Assembly: GCF_019966595.1 (NCBI RefSeq)
Contig: NZ_JAINFJ010000007.1
Coordinates: forward strand, 1 to 64,000
Direction of reading: 5' to 3'
From: Oricola indica
GTDB lineage: Bacteria; Pseudomonadota; Alphaproteobacteria; Rhizobiales; Rhizobiaceae
Length of the DNA stretch: 64,000 nucleotides
A program made the position numbers and the translations under genes. The notes beneath the pieces are model-generated. The model was not told where the DNA came from, did no database searches, and saw only the letters and a list, made by a program, of their open reading frames with translations. Positions 63,837-64,000 of the stretch are shown one piece after another (within the stretch, counting starts at the first letter, position 1; every line of letters begins with the position of its first letter).

Positions 63837-64000
63837 TCAAGGCTGGCGCAGCCTGCGCCACAGGAAGACCCCCGACACGGCGAGCAGAGCCGCCGCCAGT
63901 CCGTACCACGTCACCACATATTGCAGGTGGTTGTTCGGGAGGTCGATATTCGTGATGCCGCCGATCGGCAGTTTCGACGGATCGGCTTGCGGCCCGGCAT
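63837..64000 (-). CDS. SURF1-family cytochrome oxidase assembly protein, C-terminal part
   Basis: Only the last 53 or so residues are in the window; the gene continues past the right edge. They contain [18 protein letters not shown], the SURF1 C-terminal hallmark, and one transmembrane helix followed by a basic tail (WRRLRQP). SURF1 helps insert heme a into cytochrome c oxidase. The position just upstream of ispH is the usual one in Hyphomicrobiales. Confidence 0.88.
   Translation of the reverse strand, partial: AGPQADPSKLPIGGITNIDLPNNHLQYVVTWYGLAAALLAVSGVFLWRRLRQP

Overview
The window reads as a chromosomal segment of an alphaproteobacterium, most likely Hyphomicrobiales (Rhizobiales). The evidence is high G+C with strong third-position bias, a CcrM-type GANTC methyltransferase, the SURF1–ispH–thrB–rnhA gene order at the right edge, a mutY/HAD/ccrM neighbourhood, and several ABC and TRAP uptake operons. 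I cannot name a genus. No insertion sequence, integrase, CRISPR array or rRNA is visible. One tRNA (CAU anticodon) is present.

Region by region: 1-1241 holds a partial ORF and a RES/Xre toxin-antitoxin pair. 1314-4305 holds a soluble transhydrogenase and a ferredoxin-reductase-like flavoprotein. 4318-13165 is two adjacent minus-strand export systems: a MacAB-like ABC module (ATPase, duplicated FtsX permease, adaptor) and an RND pump with its adaptor. 13451-18129 is a guanidine-utilisation operon. 18140-23647 is a TRAP transporter, a GntR regulator and KduI/KduD for 4-deoxy-uronate metabolism. 23663-32900 is a nine-gene polyamine-like uptake and catabolism operon with a divergent LysR regulator. 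33030-41484 has recQ and a three-gene transglutaminase / ATP-grasp / alpha-E cluster. 41656-50766 is mixed housekeeping (tRNA, SIMPL protein, acetyltransferase, YcgN family, SDR, DUF721, mutY, HAD, ccrM, Rrf2 regulator and flavoprotein). 50986-64000 is core metabolism and maintenance (thrC, processing peptidase, a GGDEF/EAL protein, algH, a DsbD-like domain, peroxiredoxin, rnhA, thrB, ispH, SURF1), interrupted at 60151-61160 by a two-gene islet of lower G+C.

The most interesting system is the guanidine operon. It has a textbook sigma-54 promoter (TGGCACG-N4-TTGCT). A guanidine-I (ykkC) riboswitch begins about where transcription should start. Five overlapping or closely spaced genes follow: a binding protein, a permease, an ATPase, an arginase-fold hydrolase matching nickel-dependent guanidine hydrolase, and a 153-residue protein with 20 histidines in its first 38 residues. 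No HypA/HypB-type nickel chaperone gene is visible in the operon, so the His-rich protein is a candidate single-component nickel donor for the hydrolase.

The second system is the polyamine operon. It combines a PotABCD-type importer, a class III aminotransferase, a beta-keto acid cleavage enzyme, an N-acetyltransferase, an acetylpolyamine amidohydrolase and RidA. This suggests a route through N-acetylated intermediates that ends in beta-keto acid cleavage. The third is the transglutaminase/ATP-grasp/alpha-E cluster, a widespread predicted peptide-modification system whose biochemistry I do not know to be settled.
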